Shown: positions 44,421 through 52,904, counted from the stretch's first letter. The stretch: DNA of 53,825 nt from Clostridia bacterium (GCA_017504785.1 JAFVQL010000025.1:1-53825), one strand, 5' to 3'. The notes: generated by a model not told the origin, from the sequence alone. Numbers and translations: made by a program.

Positions 44421-45292
44421 AGCTGACAAAACAAACGAAAATACTTATCATCGGTCTCGGCGTTATGGGCGGAAGCTATGCGCGCGCACTCACAAAGCAA
44501 GGCTTTTCGGTGCGATGCATCACGAAGCAACAAGAGGATATTGATTACGCGCTCGCAGAGGGCATGATCGCCGAGGGAACGACCGAGACGCGCGCCGAAT
44601 GGATCGGCAGCGCCGATCTGATCGTTTTTGCGCTATATCCGCTTACCTTCATTGCATGGATGAAGGAAAATGCACATCTTATAAAGAAGGGGACGGTCAT
44701 CACCGACGTTTCGGGCGTGAAAAGCGGCGTGATCTCCGAGATACAAAAGCTTCTTCCCGAGGGGGTCGAATTCATCTCGGCGCACCCGATGGCGGGTCGC
44801 GAGCGCAGCGGCGTTGCCTTCAGCGACGATTCCGTGTTTAAGGGCGCAAACTACATCGTCGTTCCCACCGAGCAAAACACGGAGGAGGCGATCCTTCTTT
44901 GCGAGGATCTTGGAAGGGCGCTCGGCTTCTTCAGGATCTCAAGACTGAGCGCAGAGACACACGATGCTATGATCGCATTCCTTTCACAGCTGACACACTG
45001 CATCGCAGTGTCACTGATGAACTGCAACGACGCCCCCGATATGGAAAAATACACCGGCGACTCCTTTAGAGATCTGACCCGGATCGCAAAGATCAACGAG
45101 AATATGTGGAGCGAGCTTTTCCTTCTGAACAAGAATGCGCTTCTGCACGAAATGGATGCGTTCCAAAAAGAATTTTCCGCATTCCGCGCACTGCTCGAGG
45201 CAGAGGACCGTGAGGGAATGAAAGAAAAAATGCGACACTCTACAAGCACGCGCATGAAGTTTGATAAGCCGAAAGGAAGCACTGCACCATGA
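44417..45292 (+). CDS. tyrA: Prephenate dehydrogenase
   Basis: Oxidative decarboxylation of prephenate to 4-hydroxyphenylpyruvate on the way to tyrosine. 291 residues from ATG 44417 (ATGA overlap with aroA). The Rossmann motif IIGLGVMGGSYARAL is near residue 11, the active-site SAHPMAGRERSGV near 115 and QLTHCIAVSL near 192, with catalytic His in both. There is no C-terminal ACT domain, so direct tyrosine feedback through ACT is absent. It overlaps the DAHP synthase gene by 4 bp. Confidence 0.92.
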   Translation: MKLTKQTKILIIGLGVMGGSYARALTKQGFSVRCITKQQEDIDYALAEGMIAEGTTETRAEWIGSADLIVFALYPLTFIAWMKENAHLIKKGTVITDVSGVKSGVISEIQKLLPEGVEFISAHPMAGRERSGVAFSDDSVFKGANYIVVPTEQNTEEAILLCEDLGRALGFFRISRLSAETHDAMIAFLSQLTHCIAVSLMNCNDAPDMEKYTGDSFRDLTRIAKINENMWSELFLLNKNALLHEMDAFQKEFSAFRALLEAEDREGMKEKMRHSTSTRMKFDKPKGSTAP

Positions 45293-46314
45293 ATATGACG
45301 TTTTACAGAAAACTCCCCGTCCCCAAGGAGATCAAGGAGCAATTCCCCGCCTCCAAGGAGATCACCGAGATCCGCGAAACCCGACTGCAGGAAATGAAGG
45401 ATATCTTTTCCGGCAGATCCGACCGCCTTCTGCTCGTGATCGGCCCATGCTCGGCAGACCGCGAGGATGCGGTGATGGATTATATCTACCGCCTGAAGCG
45501 CGTGCAGGAAAAGGTCAGCGACAAGGTCATGCTGATCCCGCGCATTTACACGAATAAGCCCCGCACCACCGGTGACGGATACAAGGGACTCTTCTCACAA
45601 CCCGATCCCAACGCCGCGCCCGACCTTCTCGCCGGCGTGATCGCCATGCGCTCCTTGCACATGCGCGCGATCAAGGAGACCGGTTTCGTTTGTGCGGACG
45701 AGATGCTGTATCCCGAAAATCACAGATACCTTTCGGATCTGATCGGCTACGTTGCCGTCGGCGCACGCTCGGTCGAAAACCAGCAGCACAGACTGACCGC
45801 AAGCGGACTTAACGTGCCTGCCGGCATGAAGAACCCCACCAGCGGCGATTTTTCCGTGATGATGAATTCCATTCGGGCGGCACAGCACTCCCACGTATTC
45901 TGCTACCGCGGATGGGAAGTAAAAACCGAAGGAAATCCCTATGCACACGCGATCCTGCGCGGCTACGTTGACCGCCTCGGCCGCTCGCATTCTAACTATC
46001 ACTATGAGGATCTTGCAAATCTTTGCCAGATCTATGCGGAAAGCGGCCTTCAAAATCCCGCCGCTATCATCGATACCAACCACGCAAATTCGGGCAAGAG
46101 ATATCTCGAGCAGATACGCATCGCCAAGGAGGTGCTTCACAGCCGCCGTTACGCCGGGGACGTGAAGGCACTCGTTAAGGGTCTCATGATCGAAAGCTAT
46201 CTTGAGGACGGCGCGCAAAGCGACACCTCGGTTTACGGAAAATCCATCACCGATCCCTGTCTTGGTTGGGAAAAGACCGAGGATCTGATCCTGCATATCG
46301 CAGATAGTCTTTGA
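45289..46314 (+). CDS. 3-deoxy-7-phosphoheptulonate (DAHP) synthase, class I (AroFGH type)
   Basis: First step of the shikimate pathway, joining phosphoenolpyruvate and erythrose-4-phosphate. 341 residues with VIGPCSADREDAVMDY near residue 50, RIYTNKPRTTGDGYKGL near 84, GARSVENQQHR near 160, NPTSGDF, and the metal/substrate part DTNHANSGK near 258. It is of the E. coli AroF/G/H group, with about 45 N-terminal residues before the barrel, the region that in this group senses Phe or Tyr. The start overlaps tyrA by 4 bp. Confidence 0.93.
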   Translation: MNMTFYRKLPVPKEIKEQFPASKEITEIRETRLQEMKDIFSGRSDRLLLVIGPCSADREDAVMDYIYRLKRVQEKVSDKVMLIPRIYTNKPRTTGDGYKGLFSQPDPNAAPDLLAGVIAMRSLHMRAIKETGFVCADEMLYPENHRYLSDLIGYVAVGARSVENQQHRLTASGLNVPAGMKNPTSGDFSVMMNSIRAAQHSHVFCYRGWEVKTEGNPYAHAILRGYVDRLGRSHSNYHYEDLANLCQIYAESGLQNPAAIIDTNHANSGKRYLEQIRIAKEVLHSRRYAGDVKALVKGLMIESYLEDGAQSDTSVYGKSITDPCLGWEKTEDLILHIADSL

Positions 46315-46316
46315 TC

Positions 46317-46844
46317 ATGATAAAAAACAAGACACAAAGACTGACACTATCGGGACTGCTTCTTGCCCTGGGGATCATTCTTCCCTACGCCACGGCGCAC
46401 GGCCTCGGCGTTGCGGGTACGCTCCTACTGCCCATGCACGTTCCCGTGCTTTTATGCGGCTTTCTTTGCGGCCCTGCCTACGGTGCGATCCTCGGCATGA
46501 CACTCCCGATCCTAAACTGCCTTCTCACCGGTATGCCCGCGCCCTTTCCCATGCTTCCCATCATGTTTTTTGAGCTTTCCGTTTACGGACTTTCGAGCGG
46601 ACTGCTCTTTTCAAAAACAAGACTCGGCAAGCAAAAATACGGCATTTATCTTGCACTCCCCATTGCCATGATCTTGGGGCGCATTGCCTATGCAATGGTG
46701 TTTTATATTCTTTTCCTCATCGTCGGAAGGCTGGGGGCCTTGGCCGTCGGCGCGGCGATCGCTACGGGCCTGCCCGGCATTCTTTGCCAATTCCTTTTGA
46801 TCCCTCCCATCATTTTTATTGTAAGAGAACGCATAAAGCGTTAA
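46317..46844 (+). CDS. ECF transporter S-component
   Basis: 175 residues, about six helices, with patterns typical of substrate-specific ECF subunits: LPMHVPVLLCGFLCGPAYGA near residue 38 and LLTGMPAPFPMLPIMFFEL near 67. It would work with a shared EcfAAT module encoded elsewhere. A TTG at 46311 overlaps the DAHP synthase stop, but the ATG at 46317 is the simpler start; no clear ribosome site is seen, so it may depend on coupling. Its place at the end of a Phe/Tyr pathway without trp genes suggests import of an aromatic compound or aromatic-derived vitamin; this is inference. Confidence 0.75.
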   Translation: MIKNKTQRLTLSGLLLALGIILPYATAHGLGVAGTLLLPMHVPVLLCGFLCGPAYGAILGMTLPILNCLLTGMPAPFPMLPIMFFELSVYGLSSGLLFSKTRLGKQKYGIYLALPIAMILGRIAYAMVFYILFLIVGRLGALAVGAAIATGLPGILCQFLLIPPIIFIVRERIKR

Positions 46845-46856
46845 TCGGTTAAAAAG

Positions 46857-46902
46857 AAAAACGCACATTTTGCAATCTTTTGTTTGCAAAATGTGCGTTT
46901 TA
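46857..46902. terminator. Bidirectional terminator between the aromatic operon and nnr
   Basis: AAAACGCACATTTTGCAA pairs perfectly with TTGCAAAATGTGCGTTTT (18 bp) around an 8-9 nt loop. It serves both convergent transcripts. Confidence 0.92.
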
Positions 46903-46923
46903 AATATTTTTCTTGAAAAATGA

Positions 46924-48480
46924 TCAGATTTCTTCTACCTGGCTTTGGAAGGTGGAAAGCTCTCGCGCGATCTGCTTCGGAAGGTCCGAGGGAGTTACGC
47001 CGAAGCTCGAAAATTCCTTGGCGAGGGTATCGGCGGCGCGGCCGTGGAAATACGGCGCAAGTGCCGCGGCAACGATCGGTGCGACACCGGATGCCGCAAG
47101 CGAAGCAAGGAAGCCCGCAAGCACGTCACCGCTTCCGGCCTTGGCAAGCGCGGAGGATCCCGTATGATTGATGTAAAGCTCCTTCCCGTCCGTGACGAGG
47201 GTGCCCGCGCCCTTGAGAACGAGGATGCATCCGACGTCCTTTGCAAAGCGGCGCGCGCTCTCGATGCGATGCTTTTGCACGGTGGAGATGCTATATCCCG
47301 AGAGTCTTGAAAACTCCATGGGATGCGGCGTTAAGATCACGGGGCGCTTTGCCTTGCGGATCGCCGCCAGGCCCTCTTCTCTATGCAGAGCGATGGAATT
47401 GATCGCATCGGCATCTAAAACGAGAGGACCGCCCTCGACCGCAAGCAACGAAAGTATCAGACGGCCAAGTCCCTCGCTTTGCCCACAGCCGCAACCGATC
47501 AGCGTAACGCTGTGCTTCTTTGATGCCTCGGTGAGCGCGGCGATCTCCGCCTCGCTCATATCCTGCAAAGCGGCGGTCTTTTCATAGATGACCTCGGGAA
47601 AACGAGAAACGAGCTCGGCGCAAAGTGCGGGAATTCCGTAATAACGGATCAGGCCCACGCCGCCGCGAAGCGCACTCTCGATCGAAAGCGCCGCCGCACC
47701 GCGATAGGTGTCACTCCCCGTTACCACCATTAGGCTACCGAACGTGCCCTTATGCGAATCGCTTTCGCGGGAAGGTAGATTTTTGCTTACCCAATTTTTC
47801 TCGATCAGGCGGTTCGGAAAATCGAGAGCCGCCTCCAGCTCCGCAGTGGGAAGCGAAAGATCATCCAAAATAATATCACCGACAAACGAACGCGCGGGAT
47901 AGGAAAGAATGCCAACCTTGATAAAGGAAAGCTCCACCGTGGCACCAACGTAAATGGCATCCTCGGTCACACTTCCGTCATCCGGATTGACGCCCAGCGG
48001 AACGTCCACCGCGATCTTCTGCACACCGACGGCGGCCTTTACTTCCTTTGCCAAGCGGCGCAGATTGTCGGGGATTTCTCCGCGCAAGCCCGTACCGAAG
48101 ATGGCATCCACGATGCAATCCGCCTTGGAAAGCTCCATGCGGGATTCCTCTTCCTCCGTGAGCGGCAAAAGGCGGCCTCCCGCCTCAAGATAACGCTCCA
48201 CGAACGAGCGGCCCACCTCGGTCTTCTGCCCTGCCTGCAAAACGTCGTACACGATCACTTCATAGTCGGAAAGAAGCTCGAGCGCGGTCGCATATCCGTC
48301 CGCACCGTTGTTGCCGCGGCCGGCAAGGATTATGATGCGGCCGCCCTTTTCAATACGCTCTCTGACCACCTTCGCAACGGCACGACCCGCGCGCGAAATC
48401 AGCTCGTGCATGGGGATCGAAAGCTTATTTTTTGCGTATGCATCGATCTCGGAGATCTGCGGAGAGGTTACAAGTTTCAT
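46924..48480 (-). CDS. nnr: Bifunctional NAD(P)H-hydrate epimerase / ADP-dependent dehydratase
   Basis: Repairs hydrated NADH and NADPH. 518 residues. The N-terminal YjeF epimerase domain (1-215) has GRGNNGADGYATALELL near residue 54 and VDAIFGTGLRGEIP near 122. The C-terminal YjeF-C dehydratase domain (about 235-505) has LMVVTGSDTYRGAAAL, VLDADAINSI, LTPHPMEFSRL and the catalytic NHTGSSALAKAGSGDVLAG. Both domains look intact. It is convergent with the aromatic operon and divergent from the kinase-like gene. Confidence 0.94.
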   Translation of the reverse strand: MKLVTSPQISEIDAYAKNKLSIPMHELISRAGRAVAKVVRERIEKGGRIIILAGRGNNGADGYATALELLSDYEVIVYDVLQAGQKTEVGRSFVERYLEAGGRLLPLTEEEESRMELSKADCIVDAIFGTGLRGEIPDNLRRLAKEVKAAVGVQKIAVDVPLGVNPDDGSVTEDAIYVGATVELSFIKVGILSYPARSFVGDIILDDLSLPTAELEAALDFPNRLIEKNWVSKNLPSRESDSHKGTFGSLMVVTGSDTYRGAAALSIESALRGGVGLIRYYGIPALCAELVSRFPEVIYEKTAALQDMSEAEIAALTEASKKHSVTLIGCGCGQSEGLGRLILSLLAVEGGPLVLDADAINSIALHREEGLAAIRKAKRPVILTPHPMEFSRLSGYSISTVQKHRIESARRFAKDVGCILVLKGAGTLVTDGKELYINHTGSSALAKAGSGDVLAGFLASLAASGVAPIVAAALAPYFHGRAADTLAKEFSSFGVTPSDLPKQIARELSTFQSQVEEI

Positions 48481-48560
48481 TTGATCCGCCTTTCTTGGTT
48501 GATTTTTTTAAAATTCGAAAAACACTTTTGTGTTTTTTGTACAAAATCACAAATTTCCAC

Positions 48561-48589
48561 TTTACAAATCATTTTTTCCGTGGTATAAT
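48561..48589 (+). promoter_or_regulatory. Promoter of the cytidylate-kinase-like gene
   Basis: TTTACA (48561-48566), 17 bp, TATAAT (48584-48589) preceded by TGG. Confidence 0.75.
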
Positions 48590-48627
48590 AATACAAAAGA
48601 TATGACAAACAGAAGGAGAGTGATTCT

Positions 48628-49254
48628 ATGTCAAAAAAACTCATTATCACCATTGCTCGTCAGTACGGAAGCGGCGGCCGCGAAATCGGAGAAAAGATCG
48701 CAGCGGCACTCGGAATTCCGCTTTATGATAAAGAGCTTATCAAGGATGCGGCGGCACAGGGCGACCTGAACATGGACATAATCAAAAAGAGCGAAGAAAC
48801 CGCGGCAAACAGCTTGCTTTACACCTTGGCTATGGGCTCGAACGTATTTGGCGCATCCGCGGCTTTCGGCTACAAGATGCCTCTCAACGACAAGCTTTTC
48901 ATTCTTCAGTCCGATATTATTAAGTCCTATGCAAAAGAGGGCAGCTGCGTGATCATCGGCCGCTGCGGCGACTACGTGCTTCGCGACGAAAGCAACCTTC
49001 TGCGCGTTTTCGTGTTCGGCGATCTCGATCACCGCAAGGAAAGAGTGCTTGCGCGCCACCCGGAGGTGAAACCAACGCAGGTCGTGGATATCATCAACAA
49101 GACCGACAAGCGCAGATCCTCTTATTATAATTTCTACACCGGACAAAAGTGGGGCAAGTTTGACAACTACGATCTCACCGTGAACTCCTCTACGCTGGGA
49201 ATCGACGGCGTTGTGAACACCGTTGTGGATCTTGCGAAAAAAATGATGGAATAA
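48628..49254 (+). CDS. Cytidylate kinase-like family protein
   Basis: 208 residues. The P-loop appears as ARQYGSGGREIGEKIA near residue 10, lacking the classical GKS/T lysine, followed by LGIPLYDKELIKDAA. VIIGRCGDYVL near 110 and RVFVFGDLDHRKERV resemble the cytidylate-kinase-like (AAK6) group found in many Clostridia, separate from the true Cmk. The nucleotide substrate and role are unknown. AGAAGGAGAG precedes the ATG. It is monocistronic, with its own promoter and terminator. A second, longer kinase-like paralogue lies at 9396-10217. Confidence 0.85.
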   Translation: MSKKLIITIARQYGSGGREIGEKIAAALGIPLYDKELIKDAAAQGDLNMDIIKKSEETAANSLLYTLAMGSNVFGASAAFGYKMPLNDKLFILQSDIIKSYAKEGSCVIIGRCGDYVLRDESNLLRVFVFGDLDHRKERVLARHPEVKPTQVVDIINKTDKRRSSYYNFYTGQKWGKFDNYDLTVNSSTLGIDGVVNTVVDLAKKMME

Positions 49255-49270
49255 GATTTCTAAAAACAGA

Positions 49271-49306
49271 GCCGAGGTTGCAAAAAGAGCAGCCTCGGCC
49301 TTTTTT
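49271..49306 (+). terminator. Terminator of the kinase-like gene
   Basis: GCCGAGG (49271-49277) pairs with CCTCGGC (49293-49299), then C and TTTTTT. Confidence 0.88.
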
Positions 49307-49460
49307 GGCGCGGCTTTGCTCGCGCAGTTAAGTTTAAAATTGCCGTCCTCGACGAGGAGAAACTGAATAAAGAATTCGGAATCTATACCGTCCCTTCGGC
49401 GAGCCGTGCGACTCGACCGAAAACGCGGTATTCGGAATTACCACCGAATTTTCGGTGAGG

Positions 49461-50372
49461 TTAGAAGTTTTCGGGATAAACTCCTTCAGCCTTCAAGCGG
49501 CGGAAGGCCTCCACTACCGTGGCTTTATCCTCCTTGTAGGTTACGCCGTACCATTTATCGGTGTTGGAGAGGACACGGACGTCTGCCTTTCCTTCTTCGA
49601 TCAGGTTCGATACTACGGTGGGAAGGAAGAATTCGCACTTTTCGGGATTCTTCGGGAGATTCTCGGTGAGGAATGCGGCAAAGCGCTTGGAGCACTCCTC
49701 GATATACGAGGGCGTGAAGCCCCAGAGGTTCATGGAAACGATCGACTCGGGATCAAGAACGGTATCCACACCGTCCTCGGTGTAATAGATCTCACCATCG
49801 CGAATACCGATCTTGGTGCGCTCTACGACCTCGGTGAGAAGACCATTCTCATCCTTGGAGCAGATACCGCGCGAAACCGTTCCCTGCTCGGTAACGGTAT
49901 TCTTGATCTTATAGCCTACCATTGCGTAGTGATATTTCTCATCATCCTCTGCATTCTTAAGGAAGTCATAGATTTTCGTGAATGCATTGGCACCGTAATA
50001 ATCGTCCGCATTGATAACGGCAAAGGGAGCCTCCACCGTGCCAAGGCAGGTGAGAATGGCGTGCGCCGTTCCCCACGGCTTCTTTCTTCCTTCGGGCACA
50101 GAGAAGCCCTCGGGCAGAGCGTCCAGCTCCTGATATACGTATTTCACTTCGATATCCTTGCCTTCCAGGTGCTTATCCATGACCTCGCGGAAATCCTTTT
50201 CGATCTCCTTTTTGATGATAAAGGTCACAGCCTTGAAGCCTGCGCGGATCGCATCGTAGATCGAATAGTCGATAATGATATGACCTGCCTCGTCCACTGC
50301 ATCGATCTGCTTCAAGCCACCGTAGCGCGAGCCCATGCCGGCGGCCATAATGACAAGTTCGGGATTTTTCAT
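49461..50372 (-). CDS. Nucleotidyltransferase (sugar-phosphate or choline-phosphate type)
   Basis: 303 residues of the NTP-transferase fold. The nucleotide-binding loop is MAAGMGSRYGGLKQID near residue 9, followed by PWGTAHAIL near 100 and the metal motif VINADDYYG near 119. It would activate a phosphorylated sugar or alcohol with an NTP, for surface polysaccharide or lipid synthesis. The exact substrate is not evident: there is no C-terminal hexapeptide repeat as in GlmU, and it is not a clear GalU or RfbA. GGAGG precedes the start. Isolated gene with its own promoter. Confidence 0.82.
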   Translation of the reverse strand: MKNPELVIMAAGMGSRYGGLKQIDAVDEAGHIIIDYSIYDAIRAGFKAVTFIIKKEIEKDFREVMDKHLEGKDIEVKYVYQELDALPEGFSVPEGRKKPWGTAHAILTCLGTVEAPFAVINADDYYGANAFTKIYDFLKNAEDDEKYHYAMVGYKIKNTVTEQGTVSRGICSKDENGLLTEVVERTKIGIRDGEIYYTEDGVDTVLDPESIVSMNLWGFTPSYIEECSKRFAAFLTENLPKNPEKCEFFLPTVVSNLIEEGKADVRVLSNTDKWYGVTYKEDKATVVEAFRRLKAEGVYPENF

Positions 50373-50405
50373 TTTATTTTTCCTCCAGAAATTATTTCTT
50401 CGTTT

Positions 50406-50434
50406 ATTCTATCACAGTTTACCGACAATTGCAA
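50406..50434 (-). promoter_or_regulatory. Promoter of the nucleotidyltransferase gene
   Basis: Minus strand: TTGCAA (50434-50429), 17 bp, TAGAAT (50411-50406) preceded by TGA. Confidence 0.65.
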
Positions 50435-50513
50435 GAGAAACGGAGCAAAAAACACTATTTTAATTGTTTTTACTTAATTTCAAAAAAAAAGTTGTAAACA
50501 TTTTCCTTTTTAC

Positions 50514-50542
50514 TTGAAAAAGAGGGGCAGATGGTGTATAAT
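50514..50542 (+). promoter_or_regulatory. Promoter of yajC
   Basis: TTGAAA (50514-50519), 17 bp, TATAAT (50537-50542). The leader to the ATG is about 25 nt, with AAAGGA at its end. Confidence 0.85.
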
Positions 50543-50573
50543 AGAAAGGAAAAATTTGAAAGGACGTACTGTT

Positions 50574-50972
50574 ATGCTGAATTTTAATCTTTTGCTCGAG
50601 TCTTCCGCAGCCGGAAACGGCGGTGGAATGTGGGGCACGATCCTTATGATCGGTCTTCTTTTTGTGTTCCTTTATTTCTTCATGATCCGCCCCCAGAAGA
50701 AACAGGAGCGCAAGGATGCCGAAATGAGAGATTCTCTCGCCGTTGGCGATGAGGTTACCACCATTGGCGGTATCATCGGTAAGGTTATTTCCATTAAGGG
50801 CGAGACCTTCGTTCTGGAGACCACCAGAGAAAAGACCCAGATCCGTTTCCTGAAGGGCGCGATCCGCACCATCGACGTGAAGGTTGCCGAGGTTGCCGCA
50901 GCCGTTGCCGAGGCGAAGGAAAACGAGGCTTCTGCCGAGGCGGATGCGGAGGACGGATCCGCAACAAAATAA
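50574..50972 (+). CDS. yajC: Preprotein translocase subunit YajC
   Basis: Accessory subunit of the SecDF-YajC complex. 132 residues from the ATG with AAAGGACG upstream. A single helix (MIGLLFVFLYFFMIRPQKKQ, about 22-41) is followed by the family motif MRDSLAVGDEVTTIGGIIG near 53, and VLETTREKTQIRFLKGAI. The C-terminal 30 residues are rich in Ala and acidic residues and unstructured. It is followed by a TIGR04086-type gene, a common arrangement in Clostridia. Confidence 0.94.
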   Translation: MLNFNLLLESSAAGNGGGMWGTILMIGLLFVFLYFFMIRPQKKQERKDAEMRDSLAVGDEVTTIGGIIGKVISIKGETFVLETTREKTQIRFLKGAIRTIDVKVAEVAAAVAEAKENEASAEADAEDGSATK

Positions 50973-50990
50973 TTTTGTCATACCGACATA

Positions 50991-51039
50991 AATCCGCGCA
51001 TACCCTTTAACACAAGGGCTTGCGCGGATTCTTTTTTTC
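50991..51039 (+). terminator. Terminator of yajC
   Basis: AATCCGCGCA (50991-51000) pairs with TGCGCGGATT (51021-51030), followed by C and a seven-T run. Confidence 0.88.
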
Positions 51040-51080
51040 GCCGCCCGCAATACAAAGCCGCACGGCAGGACGGTCATGCT

Positions 51081-51479
51081 ATGAAACCAAAGAAAAAAAC
51101 AAAGCAAAGTACTCCCATGGGAAGCCTTTTGATCGGTTTTTCCATTTGCCTTTTCTCGCTTCTTGCGATTTTATTTCTCTCATCTATGCTGATCCTATTC
51201 ACAAAGGATCCGCTCGGCAACAGCGATCGCTTCTCTCCCCTCGCCTTTGCCGCTGCGGGCGGACTTGCGGGGCTGATCGGGAGAAAATGCACCGCGGGGA
51301 AATCCTTTCTTCTTTGCCCGCCGCTTCTGCTTCTTATCGCTCTGCTTTTGGGACTTTTCCTTACGGGCGGGCACATTGCTCCCTCTGCCTTGCTTTCCGA
51401 GGGGATCTATCTCGGCGCGGCGTATCTTTCCTTTTATCTTTGCGGCACGCGCAGAAAAAAGATAAAGCGGCATCACTAA
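51081..51479 (+). CDS. TIGR04086-like four-helix membrane protein
   Basis: 132 residues with a basic start (MKPKKKTKQS), four predicted helices and a basic end (RRKKIKRHH). I recall this layout next to yajC as the TIGR04086 family, whose function is unknown. Glycine-rich turns (AAAGGLAGLIGRKC) lie between helices 2 and 3. No strong ribosome site is visible upstream and a terminator separates it from yajC, so expression may be low or by read-through. Confidence 0.78.
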   Translation: MKPKKKTKQSTPMGSLLIGFSICLFSLLAILFLSSMLILFTKDPLGNSDRFSPLAFAAAGGLAGLIGRKCTAGKSFLLCPPLLLLIALLLGLFLTGGHIAPSALLSEGIYLGAAYLSFYLCGTRRKKIKRHH

Positions 51480-51499
51480 AGGCTATGGCTTTATACGCA

Positions 51500-51537
51500 A
51501 AGCAATCGTTTTTCTCCGAAAACGATTGCTTTTTTTC
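51500..51537 (+). terminator. Terminator of the TIGR04086-like gene
   Basis: AAGCAATCGTTTT pairs with AAAACGATTGCTT (13 bp, 5-nt loop), followed by a T-run. The right arm and T-run contain the -35 box of the gpsA promoter. Confidence 0.9.
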
Positions 51538-51554
51538 TTTTTTTATTGTATAAT
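51526..51554 (+). promoter_or_regulatory. Promoter of gpsA
   Basis: TTGCTT (51526-51531), 17 bp, TATAAT (51549-51554). The -35 lies in the 3' arm of the preceding terminator. Confidence 0.75.
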
Positions 51555-51587
51555 AGTGTTATCAAGATCTTAAAGGAAGGAATCGCC

Positions 51588-52592
51588 ATGGCAAAAATCA
51601 CGGTGCTCGGCTCGGGAAGCTGGGGAACGGCACTCTCGCACACCTTGCGTGCCGGCGGACATGAGGTCTATCTTTGGTCTCGCAAGGAAGAGACCACCCG
51701 CATGCTCAATGAAAAACGCGAAAATGAAAGATATCTTCCCGGCATCTCCCTTGACGGCATTTGCTTTACGAGCGATATTGCGGCGGTGCGCGGGGCGGAC
51801 GTTTGCGTTCTCGCCGTTCCCTCCTCTGCTATACGCGAAACCGCGCAGAAAATCGCGCCGTATATAAAAAACAGCGGTGCTGTGGTTTCTGCGGCAAAGG
51901 GCTTTGATCCCGAGAGCGGAAAACGGCTCTCCGAGGTCATAGAGGAATGCATTCCCGCGGCATCCGTTTCGGTGCTCAGCGGTCCTTCGCACGCAGAAGA
52001 GGTGGCACTCGGACTGCCGACGACCAACGTGATCGCAAACCGACGGATCGAGGATGCACAGCGCGTGCAGGCGATCTTCACTTCCCCGAGCTTTCGCATC
52101 TACGCTTCCGATGACGTGATCGGCGTGGAGCTTGGCGGTGCTCTAAAAAACGTGATCGCGCTTTGCGCCGGCATCAGCGACGGACACGGCTACGGTGATA
52201 ACACGAAGGCGGCGCTGATGACGCGCGGACTTTCGGAAATGATCCGCCTCGGCGTTGCAATGGGCGCAAGACACGAGACCTTTATGGGACTTTCGGGCAT
52301 GGGCGACCTCATCGTTACCTGCACGAGCATGCATTCCAGAAACCGTCGCGCGGGTATCCTGATCGGACAGGGGCACTCCGCAAAGGATGCCGAGGCTTCG
52401 CTCGGCATGGTGGTGGAAGGTATACGCGCGGCACGCGCGGCGTTTCTTTTGAAGGAGAAGCACGGCGTTGAAATGCCGATCGTGGACGCGGCGTACCGCT
52501 TGCTTTTTGAGGGCGCGAAAACCGCGGATTGCGTGCGCGCACTGATGGGGCGGCCGCTGAAAAGCGAAACCGAAAAATACATCGCAAAATGA
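51588..52592 (+). CDS. gpsA: NAD(P)H-dependent glycerol-3-phosphate dehydrogenase
   Basis: Reduces dihydroxyacetone phosphate to sn-glycerol-3-phosphate for membrane lipid synthesis. 334 residues from ATG 51588 (AAAGGAAGG upstream). Motifs are the Rossmann GSGSWGTALSHTL at residue 7, SAAKGFDPESGKRLSE near 104, VLSGPSHAEEVA near 133, the catalytic Lys in GGALKNVIALCAGISDG near 184, and TRGLSEMIRLG near 211. Complete, and followed by a terminator. Confidence 0.96.
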   Translation: MAKITVLGSGSWGTALSHTLRAGGHEVYLWSRKEETTRMLNEKRENERYLPGISLDGICFTSDIAAVRGADVCVLAVPSSAIRETAQKIAPYIKNSGAVVSAAKGFDPESGKRLSEVIEECIPAASVSVLSGPSHAEEVALGLPTTNVIANRRIEDAQRVQAIFTSPSFRIYASDDVIGVELGGALKNVIALCAGISDGHGYGDNTKAALMTRGLSEMIRLGVAMGARHETFMGLSGMGDLIVTCTSMHSRNRRAGILIGQGHSAKDAEASLGMVVEGIRAARAAFLLKEKHGVEMPIVDAAYRLLFEGAKTADCVRALMGRPLKSETEKYIAK

Positions 52593-52641
52593 TTTTGCTT
52601 TACAGGAAAACGATACACAAAACAAAAAATATGCAAAACAC

Positions 52642-52673
52642 AAAACGCCGATTCTTGAAAACGGCGTTTTTTT
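52642..52673 (+). terminator. Terminator of gpsA
   Basis: AAAACGCCG pairs with CGGCGTTTT (9 bp) around an 11-nt loop, followed by more T. Confidence 0.9.
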
Positions 52674-52683
52674 ATTTTGGGTG

Positions 52684-52712
52684 TTGACTTTTTTTCTTAT
52701 TTTTGGTATAAT
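52684..52712 (+). promoter_or_regulatory. Strong promoter upstream of tRNA-Pro
   Basis: TTGACT (52684-52689), 17 bp, TATAAT (52707-52712) with TGG before it. The tRNA lies about 210 bp downstream, an unusually long leader. No gene is seen in 52713-52929. Confidence 0.75.
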
Positions 52713-52729
52713 ATATTTCGTGAATTTTC

Positions 52730-52751
52730 AGAGCACAGGTGCTCTCTTTTT
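52730..52751 (+). terminator. Terminator-like hairpin just after the promoter
   Basis: AGAGCAC-ag-GTGCTCT followed by C and TTTTT, starting about 11 nt after the expected transcription start. It would limit transcription to a transcript of about 30 nt unless bypassed. Confidence 0.5.
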
Positions 52752-52824
52752 CGTAGCATTTGATTTTGGAACACCCCCTCTCTTTCGTCGCAATAGCTGA
52801 AAATGCTGAAAATTCTTGCAAGTA

Positions 52825-52904
52825 CTGACCTTTTTCGGCACTCTGCTCTCTCGCATTTTTCAAAAAACGGTCTGACCGGATCTGACCACTTACGGAAATT
52901 GACC
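52825..52904. repeat. Four TGACC direct repeats before tRNA-Pro
   Basis: CTGACC at 52825-52830, 52872-52877 and 52882-52887, and TTGACC at 52899-52904; the middle pair is part of TCTGACC repeated with a 10-bp period. Possible protein-binding repeats, or chance. Confidence 0.3.

Noticed and set aside
52672..52863. Small minus-strand gene upstream of tRNA-Pro
   Set aside because: It overlaps a strong plus-strand promoter and the gpsA terminator, has no ribosome site and is of low complexity.
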